A DNA stretch of 64,000 nt from Symbiodinium kawagutii (taxonomy: Eukaryota > Sar > Dinophyceae > Suessiales > Symbiodiniaceae), in assembly GCA_009767595.1 (NCBI GenBank), contig VSDK01013701.1, positions 36,031 through 100,030 on the forward strand, read 5' to 3'. How positions within the stretch are numbered: the first letter of the stretch is position 1; each line of letters starts with the position of its first letter. Shown here piece after piece: positions 22,501-31,411 of the stretch. The notes under the pieces were generated by a model. The model was given only the letters and a program-made list of their open reading frames with translations. It did not search any database and had not been told where the DNA came from. A program made the translations under genes and the position numbers.

Positions 22501-23155
22501 TACAGGTTGATCAAAACATAAATCTCCCAATACCAAACATCTAGAGTGGAGATGGGTGGAGGATATCTTCAGGAAGTTGACGCTTGTTTATGTTGATGAT
22601 CTGGATGTCCTGATCTACCAAACCATCAATCAACTCTTTCAATAGAAATCAACCGCTTGGAAAAAGTGATACCAACAAGATTGGCCTAAGCCGGCAGGAA
22701 ACTTAGTTGCGGGAGGTCGCTTTCCTGCGGTTGAAGACGATTCGCGTTGCGTGGAAACTACCATTCCCCTCCTGGAAACTGAGCCTGCGAGGTAGGGGTT
22801 GGAAGATCAATTTCCTACAGCCAGTTTTGAGGATCCCTGTTGGTTTCCAGTAGGTGAACAAATGCCCAGGACACGTTACAAGACAGGGGAATTCGCTGGC
22901 AAATGCCATAAAAAATAGCGGATTTGGATAGTTTCCATGACCTCCGTGTTGAGTTGGGGTAGCCGCAGTTCCAGTGGCTTTTGGCTGGATACCGCGGTCA
23001 GCACATGTGACCCACTATGTGGGGCGTATGTTGCTTGAATCTGTACAGATCGGCAGTTCATCCCTGCAGTAATCCCGCGCATGTTCAGAGGAAGGCTCAG
23101 TTGCTCTCCCTTCAGCAGATGACACTGTGAAACTGATGTCCTTGGAAAAGTTCAT
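10576..23155 (-). CDS. Sulfotransferase-like protein, 13 exons, 371 aa
   Basis: Likely transfers sulfate from PAPS to an acceptor, probably a carbohydrate; the substrate is unknown. Exons (5' to 3'): 23155-23052, 22771-22725, 22444-22368, 21874-21813, 20564-20491, 19129-19068, 18834-18791, 18442-18322, 17852-17802, 16610-16461, 14790-14692, 13473-13430, 10756-10576. They sum to 1116 nt in one uninterrupted frame ending in TAA. ATG at 23155 has an in-frame TAG two codons upstream. Near residue 55 the sequence RFVGLFRDPKARVASAY resembles the PAPS 3'-phosphate site (R.P..R..SAY). The C-terminal half has FAFVGLTDYYELSVCLFH, RMFGGKC, YDDPYDGK and FWSNVAKYNVTTETC, which follow the layout I know from dinoflagellate sulfotransferase-family proteins. 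A clear 5'-PSB loop (KxGTT) is not obvious; KTSPTNCC follows rather than precedes the 3' site. No signal peptide is seen. All 12 introns start with GA. Boundaries of exons 1-2 and 8 are the least secure. Confidence 0.6.
10741..11050. repeat. Duplicated exon-edge sequence (TATCCTGAAGGCAA)
   Basis: The last-exon acceptor of the sulfotransferase-like gene (10750-10765, reading tatcctgaaggcaa on plus) is echoed near 10805 (atatcctgaactgag), 10915 (ttatccggaaggcaaaa) and 11032 (agtcctgaaggcgaag), with gaggccgtg beside two copies. This looks like tandem duplication of a 3' splice site. Confidence 0.6.
11151..11200. mobile_element. Truncated family 1 element (left end)
   Basis: taccctctggtaaactaagc matches the family 1 terminus. 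No matching right end is visible within the usual 115 bp. Confidence 0.5.
11418..11606 (-). other. Coding-like island inside an intron
   Basis: Open minus frame with ENSNYQRYTNLPKWLIIGG and DNDTDHVCIIDFPGLL. It lies inside the last intron of the sulfotransferase-like gene, whose flanking exons join without it. It could be an alternative exon, a nested gene fragment or a relic. Confidence 0.35.
12110..12214. mobile_element. MITE-like element, family 4
   Basis: Termini ctggttggtggttgaaccac and gtttgaaaccaccaatcag. Confidence 0.8.
12707..12906 (-). other. Coding-like island inside an intron
   Basis: The minus frame encodes GAAVFLGAARESQRFSVVEP, NLWPVLNHCSLMVGRKLF and AAYPYTLNSRGERAIWSQ, very protein-like and GC-elevated. 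It lies in the same intron as the 11418 island. The sulfotransferase-like exons on either side (DPYDGK | IFKHASKIFW) fit the family without it. Confidence 0.4.
13263..13378. mobile_element. MITE-like element, family 3, beside an exon
   Basis: Termini actgtgggtcaaaaccc and tagtgacccatagccaca. Ends 52 bp from the exon edge at 13430. Confidence 0.85.
13690..13757. other. Coding-like island, strand unclear
   Basis: Minus reads LANIADKSLQYSLKLVVVP; plus reads PWHYDELERVLERLVCDVG then a stop. It lies in the intron between sulfotransferase-like exons 11 and 12 and is not needed for the frame. Confidence 0.25.
13837..13938. mobile_element. Diverged MITE-like element, family 4
   Basis: gggttgaaccacccc at the left, the family core aaccatagctgttagtaaggg and a degraded right end acaccaacaac. 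Confidence 0.55.
14075..14220 (-). other. Coding-like island inside an intron
   Basis: The minus frame encodes APGCKTICEQSPFFVVGGG and CSCVPFMGFWGRMSPSM, Cys/Gly-rich. It is positioned between sulfotransferase-like exons 11 and 12, which join without it. Confidence 0.3.
14455..14650. repeat. ACCATCATAAA tandem-like tract
   Basis: More than a dozen near-perfect copies of accatcataaa / accaccataaa on plus, directly left of the exon at 14692-14790. Confidence 0.85.
14830..15170. repeat. ATAGTTAT-rich repeat tract
   Basis: Very AT-rich words ttatagttaatagtta and tagtggatc alternate on both strands. No exon. Confidence 0.7.
16130..16290. other. Coding-like island inside an intron, strand unclear
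   Basis: Minus after CTGTAG|G reads NHWNHWQATLSGSHRCGWHF; plus also has a long frame (QLLEMPATTVASRQGGLPVV). It lies between sulfotransferase-like exons 10 and 11. Confidence 0.25.
16991..17100. mobile_element. MITE-like element, TGGTTTCTCAA family (family 2)
   Basis: Termini tatggtggtttctcaagtca and ttttgagaaacacccat, with gggg(t/g)accc words inside each end. Confidence 0.85.
17123..17242. mobile_element. Diverged family 1 element
   Basis: tcaccctctggtaaaatg at the left and gttatcagggggtgata at the right, 120 bp apart. Confidence 0.6.
19232..19429. other. Open frames on both strands, unassigned
   Basis: Plus encodes WELVDELNIDGIDIVWRQ, with a chance resemblance to the GH18 DGIDIDWE signature (the catalytic DWE is absent). 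Minus encodes RFIRNSEGNVLAKAILNPQ. It lies in the intron between sulfotransferase-like exons 5 and 6 and has intron-like composition. Confidence 0.2.
19632..19746. mobile_element. MITE-like element, family 1
   Basis: taccctctggtgatctaaca at the left, atatcagcggagtgta at the right, with the inner pair atagaaaatccagca / ggtgattttccat. Confidence 0.85.
20072..20191. mobile_element. MITE-like element, family 3 (reverse orientation)
   Basis: tatggctatgggtcaatatt at the left, cagggttttgacccgtagcc at the right; the ccctggttccc core is inverted (gggaaccgggggtac). Confidence 0.85.
20278..20396. mobile_element. MITE-like element, family 3
   Basis: tatggctgtgggtcaaaacc and atattgacccagagccat flank a full core. 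It sits between exons 5 and 6 of the sulfotransferase-like gene, 95 bp from the exon edge at 20491. Confidence 0.9.
20802..20850. mobile_element. Partial family 2 element (left end)
   Basis: tatgggtgtttctcaagcca followed by agggaccccc. No right terminus found. Confidence 0.55.
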
Positions 23156-23210
23156 GGACTAAGCCAAGGATTGACTAATGTTCGATCATACCTTGATCGC
23201 TTCCCCAGCT

Positions 23211-26200
23211 TCACAAAAGCAGCACTGGAGGCAATGGCGGCACTCCATACGTTGCTGGACCCAACGGGTTTAGGATCCTCCAACACGAGGAGGCCTCAGT
23301 GTGCGTGCTGAAAACAGCAAACACATCGTCTGCGGTGTCGTGGATTTCCACATCTGCTGCCCGCATGATCTGAACGTAACGGAGACGAAAATACGCGGTA
23401 CCACATACAAACAAAGCAAAGCTGGAGACTCCCAGAATCCAATTCTCCTGGTGGTGGTCATATTCATCTGGCAAGGAGTCGATAACAGTCATGAGTAAAA
23501 ACTGCAGAACGGTGAACCAAGAACCCACGGTCACACTGTAATAGAAGACCACCTGGTAGAACTGCGAGAGACGGTAGCCCCGAAGGCACTCGAGGCAGAA
23601 CATTGTCATTGGCAAACAAACAAAAAACTCAGCGCACTTGAGCTCAAATGCTGGATGATGAATGATGGCAAACACTACTGGCTGATAGGGCTATGGGTCA
23701 AGCAGTTAACCAACCAACCAACTAAAGGGGGATTTCCACCAACAACAATAGGGAAAACAATGGTCAACAGGGGGGAACCAGGGGTACGGGGTGAACTGAC
23801 CCACTGCCATAGTTGAAAATGATGTTTGATAGTGATTAATCGATTGATGGTTGGCAATGACTAGCAAAGCAAACAGTGATTGCTGGATATTGCTGGTCCT
23901 TACCACTGGTTGATGGTAGTGGATGGCGAATAACAAGAATAATATATAACAATAACAATAATATTTCACCATAACAATAACAGCAATATATAAAGATAAC
24001 AATAATATATAACCATAACAATAACAGTAATATATAACAATTACAATAATATATAACCATAACAATAGCAGTAATATATAACAATGATAAAACCATTAAG
24101 AATAACAATGACAATAATAATATTAGTAATAATGACAATAATTCTAATGATGATGATCGTGCTATATTAATGATAATAATCATAAATTGACAGCCCCGTT
24201 ACATGGCTCGCACAACCATCAGGATCGCTGGTCGATGGGCTGCTCACAGGTTCAGCAGCTCAGCAACGGTCACGATCTGCGGGGCCATCGTGATCCAAGG
24301 AGCTTCAAGTTAGTCCACGGATCTAAGCCCAACAGTTTGGAGCGGTGCCCCAGGATGGTTTCTGATGGTTTGTGATCTTACAGTTGGATAATGCTTATCC
24401 AACAGTTCTCAACCGTAACAATAGACTCTTAGGCTTTTTTTTTACAGTTGTGCAAACCATTTCTCAAAAAGTGTCTAGTTGGACAATGGTTCATGATGGT
24501 TTCTGATGGTTATAGCAGTTGAATATAGTTGGATAACTATTATCCATCAACTAGTTGATCATTACGAGTTGCTTGAAAGACACACGACTTGATATGATGG
24601 TCTCTTTCAAAAGGGGACCCCTGTCATCATCCATTTTCAACTAATGATCCATTGTAAACCAAACATTTTTGGAGGGTCCCTATTGGGAGAAACCAAAGGA
24701 TGGATATCTGCAATTGAATTCTATCGGTTCATCTTCTTGGAAGTACGATCTGCCAAACAAAGATGTGACCGAACATGGGTGTTGCTACGAAGGTTGTTTC
24801 ATGAGAATTCCAGCTAGTTTCATTTCCTGTTTGACCCAACAAGAGTTTAGCTGGTTGGGTTTCATTGCTGGTTGCTACCAAGGTTGGTGCAACATGACAA
24901 TTCCATGTTCATTGGTAACCCCTCAAGGTAGAGGTGCAACAACCAACGAAAACCAACCAGCGAAATATATCTTGGCGTTGCTGCCCAAGTCACCTTGGCG
25001 TTGCAGCATGTATTCGAGCTGAACCAACTTGATATTCACAATAGTGGTATTGTTGTCATTGCTTCAGGTATTAATGTTGGTTTCTGATTAGTATCTACCT
25101 GTTGGTTTCATCTATTTTCATTACTTTAGGGGGGGTTACACTATTCAGAAACCAACATTAATGCTTTCAACCCCCATTGATTGCTGGATTCAATCCACTC
25201 ACTGTCACCATGAACAAAAACACAAAACGACACACAACAACCATCACGAATCGATGGTCAGTCATTCTTAACAACACATGCACCACCACTAAGAACAATC
25301 AACAACCATCAAATATTGGTTTGTTCGGTTATTTGTTATCAACTTATAGTCAACAACCATCAACTGACAACAAACAAACAACCAGTTGAATGATCATTAT
25401 GCGCCATTTTAACCAGTATTAACCTATTAATTGACCATTCTATCAACCACTAATGATAATTCTCAGCCATTCCACTCATTGTATTAACCATTATTAACCA
25501 CCATTAACCACTAGGATGGTTCATTCATGGACCGCCATGGTGTATTAGCCATTCATTATTAACCACCATTATTCACCATTATTAGCCACCATTGTTAACC
25601 ATTATTAACCACCATTATTAGCCATTATGAATCATTATTGATCAGTGCATTAGCCATTAATTAACCATGGTTCAGTGGTTCACGGCTGGGCTTCCCATGG
25701 TGTACCTCTGAGGAGGGCCGCGCATCCCAGGGCCCTGTGGGGTTCGGTCCTTTCCACGTTGCGTCGTCGTCCTCCAGGATGGCCCGGTGTCCGCCAGGGT
25801 CCGTGGAGTTTTTGGTGGTCCAGAAAACCTCTGGGAACCATTCGCTGATGGGATACTTGTAGATGAAGAAATCCTGGTTGCGCGACCGGGTCTTCACATT
25901 GGGGTAATGAATGGATACACTTGAGATGATGGTTGATGGTTAATGGTACTTAACGGTGGTTAATGATGGTTAATAAATGCTTATGCCTAAGGATGATTAA
26001 CGGTCTTAAGAATAGCTAATGATGGTTCATGGTTAAGGATGGTTGGCTTATAGTTCATGGTGGTTAGTAAGGGTACGTAGATGAAAAAATCCTGGAGGAC
26101 CAGGAAAGGACGGCTATGTTAATGGTGGATAATCATGGCAATTCATGGTAATCAATAGTTTATATATAGGTGTTTCTCAAAATAGGGAACCCTAAATATT

Positions 26201-29157
26201 AGGTGGTCCATTTCTAATGAATGATTATTATTGGATGATTTGGGGGTACCCCTATTTTGAGAAACCACCATATACTTAATGAACAATGGTCAATCATGGT
26301 CATTACTGGTAATACGTGATAAGTGATAATGGTAAAATCAATCATGGTCCCAATCGATATTGATGGTTCAATGGTGGTTGAATGGTTGTTGATTGGGACT
26401 ATGATTCATAAGTATCCAATATTTAATGGCTAATAAGGGGATACCCAGGATACTTGTTAGATGATGACCATTAGGATGTTTCATGGGTGACAGTAGTAAT
26501 AATTCAATGGTTGATGATTAGCAAGGACCATTCACCATCAAGAGGCTCATTGCATGGTTCAAGGATAGCAATTTATTTCTGGGTTTCATATGATTTCAAT
26601 TAAAGCATATGGTTCAAGGATAGCAATATAGGATGCTATATGTATGAGGTCAAGGATAACCATACATCATATCGGCTAGGGTCATCGTGTTATAATGAAC
26701 AATTATGCGCACTGGTCAATTCACCAGCTTCTTCACCACCATTGACCACTACAACTGCAAGCGTCCATTGACCATCATCAAATCGATCAACCATAATCAT
26801 CCAACACTAAGAATCATTGTTATACACCAGCCCTAAGCCATCATATGACTAGCATATTGACCATCAACCAGTGTGGACCACCATTAACCCTGGTCGTTTT
26901 TTCCTTGGCCCTGGGCCATGGGATCCAAGATGAGCCAAGTGACACGGGGTCCCTGCGTGCTATTGCCAGAGCAGGTGTCTTCCGTAGCATCTGCCACGTT
27001 TCCTTGGTTTTCTGCGGCTGAAAAGACAGAGACGTTTGCCATTTCCTATCCATCTAACAGAATCAGTTCGTATACTGGTTAACTAATAGTGGCTAATACT
27101 GGCTACAATCGGTGATCATTATCTGGCTTGTGGTTGAACCACACCTATGAAAAATATTCGTCCATGAACCATTTGTTAACAATTACTAGGAAAAATATAC
27201 AATGCACCCGATGCACCCAACCACCAACCGGACTATAATGGTCAAGAACCAGCCAATCGTGGATAGGTGGATAGTAATGGCGATTGACTATTCAATCATG
27301 GTGGATAGCAACCACTACTATCGGTTGCTTATTGACCATTGTTAGCCTGTATTTACAAGTAATTATTCATAATCACTACCACTAGCCCGTATTAGCCATT
27401 TTGATATTAAATGGCATTTGATTTCAAATGATTTGGAATTGCTAGTACAAAATCACTACCATTAGCAATTGCAAACCATTCTTAGCCATAAATACGTCCC
27501 ACGACTTCTTAGAGATGATTTCCTGATGGAGGCTATGACGATCGGGGCTATAGTCGAATATGGTGGTTTCTCAAAATAGGGAACCCAAGAAATGGTTGGT
27601 TAATTATGATAAAAACTCTGAAGAAGGATGATTTGGGGGTCCCCTATTTTGAGAAACACCCATATTAAGCAGGACGAACATTCCGGTGGCATGCAACGTT
27701 TCGCTCGTCGCCGGGTCCCTGCAACCGAGCGTCCACGGCAGCTTGGCATGTGAGCCATCTTGGGCAATGAGGCGTTGGCGAAATGCGCCAAAGTGGCTCC
27801 AAAGGTCGAACCACCTTAGCTTCACAGGAACTTCCAAGGGATGTTCCTTTAAATGGGGTTATTAGCCACTAATAATGGTTAATCTTTACCTTTAAATGGG
27901 GTTATAGCCATCAATAATGGTTTATATATGTTAGTAATAGGGGATAATAACCAACAATGATAGGGGAATAAACTTGGCTATATCGTGGTTTCTCCAGCCA
28001 TACGGGTACCCCGAAGTTCTGGATGGTTCGTTCCTATAGATGGTTGCTACTGCATGATTTGGGGGAACCCCTATTTTCCCATGGAAGGTAATGGTGACAA
28101 TTCATGGGAAATGACTAGTGGTTGATGGTGGTTGATGATGCTTGATAATGATGGTCCATAGTTGGTGGTGATGGGTGTTTATGAATGTTGATGATGGTTG
28201 ATAGGGACTAATCAGGATAGTCGAAAAAGAACTGACAATATGAAAGGAAATGTCATGGCTAACAGAGGTCCTCGACGATGAGCAATCATTATGACAAATC
28301 AAATTGGTGGCTTAAACAGGTCAATATTTTTCCGTAGTGGCCAACACTTCTCGATCATAGTCTCATACCATTTATCCATGGGTGATCCTGCTAATCGTAG
28401 TAAAAAGTAGCTCGAATAGACAAACACAATGATTAATAACTAAAAACAATAATGAATAAATGAATAGCAGTTCATTAGCATCTCATCATTAATGAGGGCA
28501 AATGATAATGACAAGAACATATTGACCCGAGCTGCAACCAGCTCCACTGTTTGCTGACTTATGGTTAGCAACCAAAATCGCCCATGATGGATGCTGTCAT
28601 ACTCCACTTCTGATGTGGCCTGGCTGTTGTTGTTATTGTTGTTGATGATGTTGTTGTTGTTGTCGTTTGCTCTTTTTTCTTTCTGGTTCATCATGATCAT
28701 CCATGCATAAACCAACCGTTGACCGTCAATTTTGGCAGCATCAATCACTTCTATACCTATGGGTAATCTGTAGTTTTGACTAGCTATTTACCCACACGCA
28801 CACACCAACCATTATCCAGGGATTGCAGAATGGTATACAACGATTACTCTCTGATGAACCAACCTGGTTGCGTGTTCAAACCCTCTACTTGGGTACGTGC
28901 CAAAATCGGGTAGCCAATGGGCCCCCCGAAGGTCTGGTAAATACCATACAATTCCAACAATTGAATGCACAAAGGATCCAAAAATTGAATGCACAAACGA
29001 ACCCGTGACCCCAAAAAGTCATCATTTTGCTGGGAAACTGTTGGTTTTTGGGGATACCATTTTGGCTTGGCACCAATTTGCAGATCGTTTCCGTGACCTG
29101 GTGATTTCCAACTTCGGGATCGATCGCCAGCTCCCAGGGAGACGTTACATTACCAAG
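23211..29157 (-). CDS. Membrane protein C-terminal part, seven linked exons
   Basis: Exons 29157-29092, 28933-28850, 27846-27684, 27017-26896, 25873-25746, 25018-24972 and 23650-23211 join in one 350-codon frame ending in TGA; further exons must lie upstream. The soluble part includes GYPILARTQVEGLNTQPG, RWFDLWSHFGAFRQRLIA and YPISEWFPEVFWTTKNS. The last, unusually long exon (440 nt) carries hydrophobic stretches: AEFFVCLPMTMFCLECL, YYSVTVGSWFTVLQFLLMTV and WILGVSSFALFVCGTAYF, so two or three membrane helices. The tail contains VEIHDTADDVFAVF and ends PPLPPVLLL. Function not recognised; it could be a channel or receptor-like protein. Donors are all GA. The first exon (LGNVTSPWELAIDPEVG) is the least certain, because the plus strand is also open there. 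Confidence 0.55.
23688..23811. mobile_element. MITE-like element, family 3, beside an acceptor
   Basis: gggctatgggtcaagcagtt at the left and tgacccactgccat at the right, 38 bp from the exon start at 23650. Confidence 0.85.
23930..24180. repeat. ATAACAATAATAT repeat tract
   Basis: Words ataacaataatatata repeat about every 25-30 bp. Long minus-strand frames here (Leu/Ile/Tyr only) are by-products of the repeat. Confidence 0.85.
24187..24370. other. GC-rich island, possible exon, strand unresolved
   Basis: Several frames open. Minus offers MAPQIVTVAELLNL and SSLDHDGPADRDRC; plus offers ARTTIRIAGRWAAHRF. No splice pair is convincing. It lies in the intron between 24972 and 23650. Confidence 0.25.
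24595..24699. mobile_element. Diverged family 2 element
   Basis: gatggtctctttcaaaaggg then gaccc at the left; gagggtccctattgggagaa then accaa at the right. Confidence 0.65.
26166..26273. mobile_element. MITE-like element, family 2
   Basis: ataggtgtttctcaaaatag / ccctattttgagaaaccacc at the two ends. Confidence 0.9.
27123..27230. mobile_element. MITE-like element, family 4
   Basis: ctggcttgtggttgaaccac and caaccaccaaccgg at the two ends, core caaccattt replaced by gaaccatttgttaac. Confidence 0.75.
27559..27664. mobile_element. MITE-like element, family 2, 20 bp from an exon
   Basis: tatggtggtttctcaaaata and attttgagaaacacccata. It begins 20 nt inside the intron that follows the exon ending at 27684. 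Confidence 0.9.
27981..28090. mobile_element. Diverged family 2 element
   Basis: tatcgtggtttctccagcca at the left, gggggaacccctattttccc at the right. Confidence 0.6.
28440..28760. other. Long minus frame across a TTG microsatellite, not supported as a gene
   Basis: A frame of about 100 codons reads through (gtt)n as poly-Asn between REK-like and LVAARVNMFLSLSFAL segments. Composition is intron-like and there are no good splice sites. Confidence 0.25.
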
Positions 29158-29190
29158 CTGTGGATCAGTGACCAATTCCCATTGATCAAA

Positions 29191-29297
29191 GTGGCTGTTT
29201 CTCAAAATAGGGGTACCCCCAAATCATCTAGCTATAAACCAATTATAGTAATAAACCAACCAATTTTGGGGTCCCCTATTTTAAGAAACATCCAAGT
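29191..29297. mobile_element. MITE-like element, family 2, beside an exon
   Basis: gtggctgtttctcaaaatag and ctattttaagaaacatccaa. Lies 34 bp from the exon edge at 29157. Confidence 0.85.
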
Positions 29298-29422
29298 GAT
29301 CCGCTGAAGTTGGTCACACTTCTGTCGAAAGGATTTTCCCAATGATGACCGCATCGCTCAAATCTCTTTCGACACTGGTTGCTCGTAATTGCTCCTACAG
29401 CAACAGTGCACGACACAATTGT

Positions 29423-29529
29423 TACCCTATGGCAAACTGGCCTGGAAGCCAGCAACCACGATTTTTCGTAGGCAAACCATCATTAGTTGTGGATTTGTTT
29501 CTACTGCAAATAGTTAGTTTACCGGAGTG
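29423..29529. mobile_element. MITE-like element, family 1
   Basis: taccctatggcaaactggcc at the left and agttagtttaccggagtg at the right. Confidence 0.75.
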
Positions 29530-29551
29530 AAACTGATAAACTTGTCTCACA

Positions 29552-29671
29552 CATGGCAGTGGGTCAAAACCCTGTACCCCTGGTTCCCCCCTGTTGACCA
29601 TTGTTTTCCCTATTGTTGTTGGTGGAAATCCCCCTTTAGTTGGTTGGTTAACTGCTTGACCCATAGCCACA
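29552..29671. mobile_element. MITE-like element, family 3
   Basis: atggcagtgggtcaaaaccc and gcttgacccatagccac; only 23 bp from the family 1 element on its left. Confidence 0.9.
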
Positions 29672-29689
29672 TCCAACTAGAGAGGCCAA

Positions 29690-29795
29690 AACTGGGGAGC
29701 AAAGAATGAAAGTGGAGACCGCACAATCTACAAGGTCGAACCCGACAGCTGTACTTACTCGTGCTCCGGTCATGCGAGTTTAACATGAACCTCTG
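29690..29795. CDS. Probable exon, strand ambiguous (minus favoured)
   Basis: Minus after GTACAG|CT encodes VGFDLVDCAVSTFILCSP; plus encodes GAKNESGDRTIYKVEPDS and then TYSCSGHASLT before a stop. Both are protein-like. Minus is favoured only because the neighbouring exons are minus. Confidence 0.35.
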
Positions 29796-29805
29796 ATCAA
29801 TATCA

Positions 29806-29888
29806 TATGGGTGTTTCTCAAAATAGGGGACCCCTAAATCATCCTAAATCAACCATTTTGTGGGCTCCTATTGAGAAACCACCATATA
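29806..29888. mobile_element. Short family 2 element
   Basis: tatgggtgtttctcaaaata and ctattgagaaaccaccata; at 83 bp it is an internally shortened copy. Confidence 0.85.
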
Positions 29889-29961
29889 CATTATCCTTGT
29901 TAACATAGATCATTATATCACCGGCATTTACCATAGGTGACCAAATGTATACCTGACTCAG

Positions 29962-30187
29962 GTAGCTATGGGTCAGTTCACCCTGTACCCCTGGTTCCCC
30001 GCCTTTCCCTATCAAATTGTTGGTGATTCTCCCTCACTTGTTTGTTGACTAATATTGACCTATTATAGCCATATATAGCTGGCATATCCCCTACTATTGT
30101 TGCTTATTATCCCCAGCTTTATTCACCATTAATCAGCTAGGTAAACCATCGGTTGGTTCATTAAAGCCTTGACCCAGCTCGCTATGT
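29962..30187. mobile_element. Composite family 3 element
   Basis: Unit one: gtagctatgggtcagttcac to tattatagccatat. Unit two: tatagctggcatatccccta to cttgacccagctcgctat. Same two-part layout as 6537-6756 and 38849-39069. Confidence 0.75.
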
Positions 30188-30189
30188 AA

Positions 30190-30297
30190 CGAGAGGCGCT
30201 ATCCCACGCTGTGCTGACCCAACAACAAGCCTTTCAATCGGACCGGCCAAGTCGGAGATGAGCGGCACTTCATGATGTGAAACCAAGCAATTCTTGC
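30190..30297 (-). CDS. Internal exon
   Basis: After CCGAG|GC the minus frame reads KNCLVSHHEVPLISDLAGP then IERLVVGSAQRGIAPLVT. A shorter plus frame exists. Donor not resolved (candidates TCC|GACTTG and ATT|GAAAGG). Confidence 0.5.
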
Positions 30298-30491
30298 CTC
30301 GGACGGGCAAAAAACAAAACCTGGATTTGATGGTTGAGGGTTCACGAATAAAAATGCTCAGTTTACGACAAACTTGTGATTAGTCAATTTTTCACTTGTT
30401 GTTAGTTCAGGGTCAACTACTGCTTAGTCAAGGGTCAACTAATGGTTCGATAAGGGATAGTTGGTTGTCAAGGGTCAACTAATGCCAATGG

Positions 30492-31013
30492 TTAAATGAT
30501 GGTAATATGCAGGGAAAATACAAACAATGATTCACTGGAGATCCAGCTGTTCATAAATCTAAATATCTGATGATCACTAGCTACTGAGCTTGTAAAACGG
30601 AGGGTGGTTACGAACATGGATCTACCTTTATTGTGCCATGGGATTTCAATCATATTTTTTGCAACCACGTCTCTAAAGCGCTTCGAAAACACATCATGAT
30701 CATGATCATGATCATGATGATCATCATCATCATCACCACTATCAATCTGTATCATCAATTCTTTTCGATTTTCTTGGAAAACTGACGGGTCACATACAGC
30801 CAAAGCTTCCCCACCACAACTCACAGCCATACCATCCATGCATCTTGGCTCAACACAACATATTGCTTCCAAGAGGCTTGACACCGGGAGAAATTCCTTG
30901 GCTGCAAAAATGTCAGGGTTTGCACCAACTTTTGGCGTTGTTGGTACTTTGATCGAGTTCAGCAAAAGTTTTTCATCACCATCAGCATCAGAATTATCCC
31001 CATTGACTCTGTT
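30492..31013 (-). CDS. Long open exon with Asp/His repeat
   Basis: An intron-free minus frame of about 170 codons: VGANPDIFAAKEFLPVSSLL, EAICCVEPRCMDGMAVSC, an acidic run DSGDDDDD followed by His-Asp alternation encoded by a CATGAT microsatellite, then RFRDVVAKNMIEIPWHNKG. The upstream part runs into a (GA)11 tract that could hide the acceptor. Family unknown. Confidence 0.5.
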   Translation of the reverse strand, partial: NRVNGDNSDADGDEKLLLNSIKVPTTPKVGANPDIFAAKEFLPVSSLLEAICCVEPRCMDGMAVSCGGEALAVCDPSVFQENRKELMIQIDSGDDDDDHHDHDHDHDVFSKRFRDVVAKNMIEIPWHNKGRSMFVTTLRFTSSVASDHQIFRFMNSWISSESLFVFSLHITII

Positions 31014-31014
31014 T

Positions 31015-31036
31015 CTCTCTCTCTCTCTCTCTCTCT
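31015..31036. repeat. (CT)11 microsatellite
   Basis: Twenty-two bases of perfect CT, which in minus sense give a GA/AG-rich run at the 5' edge of the long open exon. Confidence 0.95.
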
Positions 31037-31099
31037 TGTTCTTTGAAAAAACAATACAGCACGGAGAGGATACATAAACACATCACACATCTATGAAGT

Positions 31100-31275
31100 G
31101 TATGACTTCCAGTACTTCAGTGAACCCTATGTAAAGCGTATCTGCTGCATGTTTGCTTAGATCTCCACGCGTTGCCAGTCGGAACCATTGGCCCATCGGA
31201 TCGTCCATTCCGACAAATTGATGGCGATCAAACATGACAAGCTGTAGGAACGTCTGGTTCGGAGGAGTTACCCCT
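31100..31275 (-). CDS. Internal exon, possible C2-domain segment
   Basis: After TTTCGCCAG|GG the frame encodes TPPNQTFLQLVMFDRHQF then VGMDDPMGQWFRL and SKHAADTLYIGFTEVLEV. The L.L.MFDRHQF.G.DD..G pattern resembles the Ca2+-binding loop strand of C2 domains; this is inference from pattern only. The frame meets TGA at 31083-31085, so it either ends or splices before that. Confidence 0.55.
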
Positions 31276-31411
31276 GGCGAAACAGGGGCTCAAGTGGGTC
31301 AACCTCACAAGTCAAGCCTGGAATCGTATGGAATGTTTGTAGATTGTAGTAGAGTTTTTGAGATTATACATGTAGATTTTCATAGATTATAGATGTAAGA
31401 AACATACCTTG

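Noticed and set aside
23836..24183. Long Leu/Ile/Tyr-only frames suggesting a membrane protein
   Set aside because: They are read-through of ataacaataatat repeats in several frames and lack splice or start signals.
24669..25022. 117-codon plus frame as a gene
   Set aside because: It starts inside a family 2 element and opposes the minus exon at 24972-25018, which links in phase on both sides.
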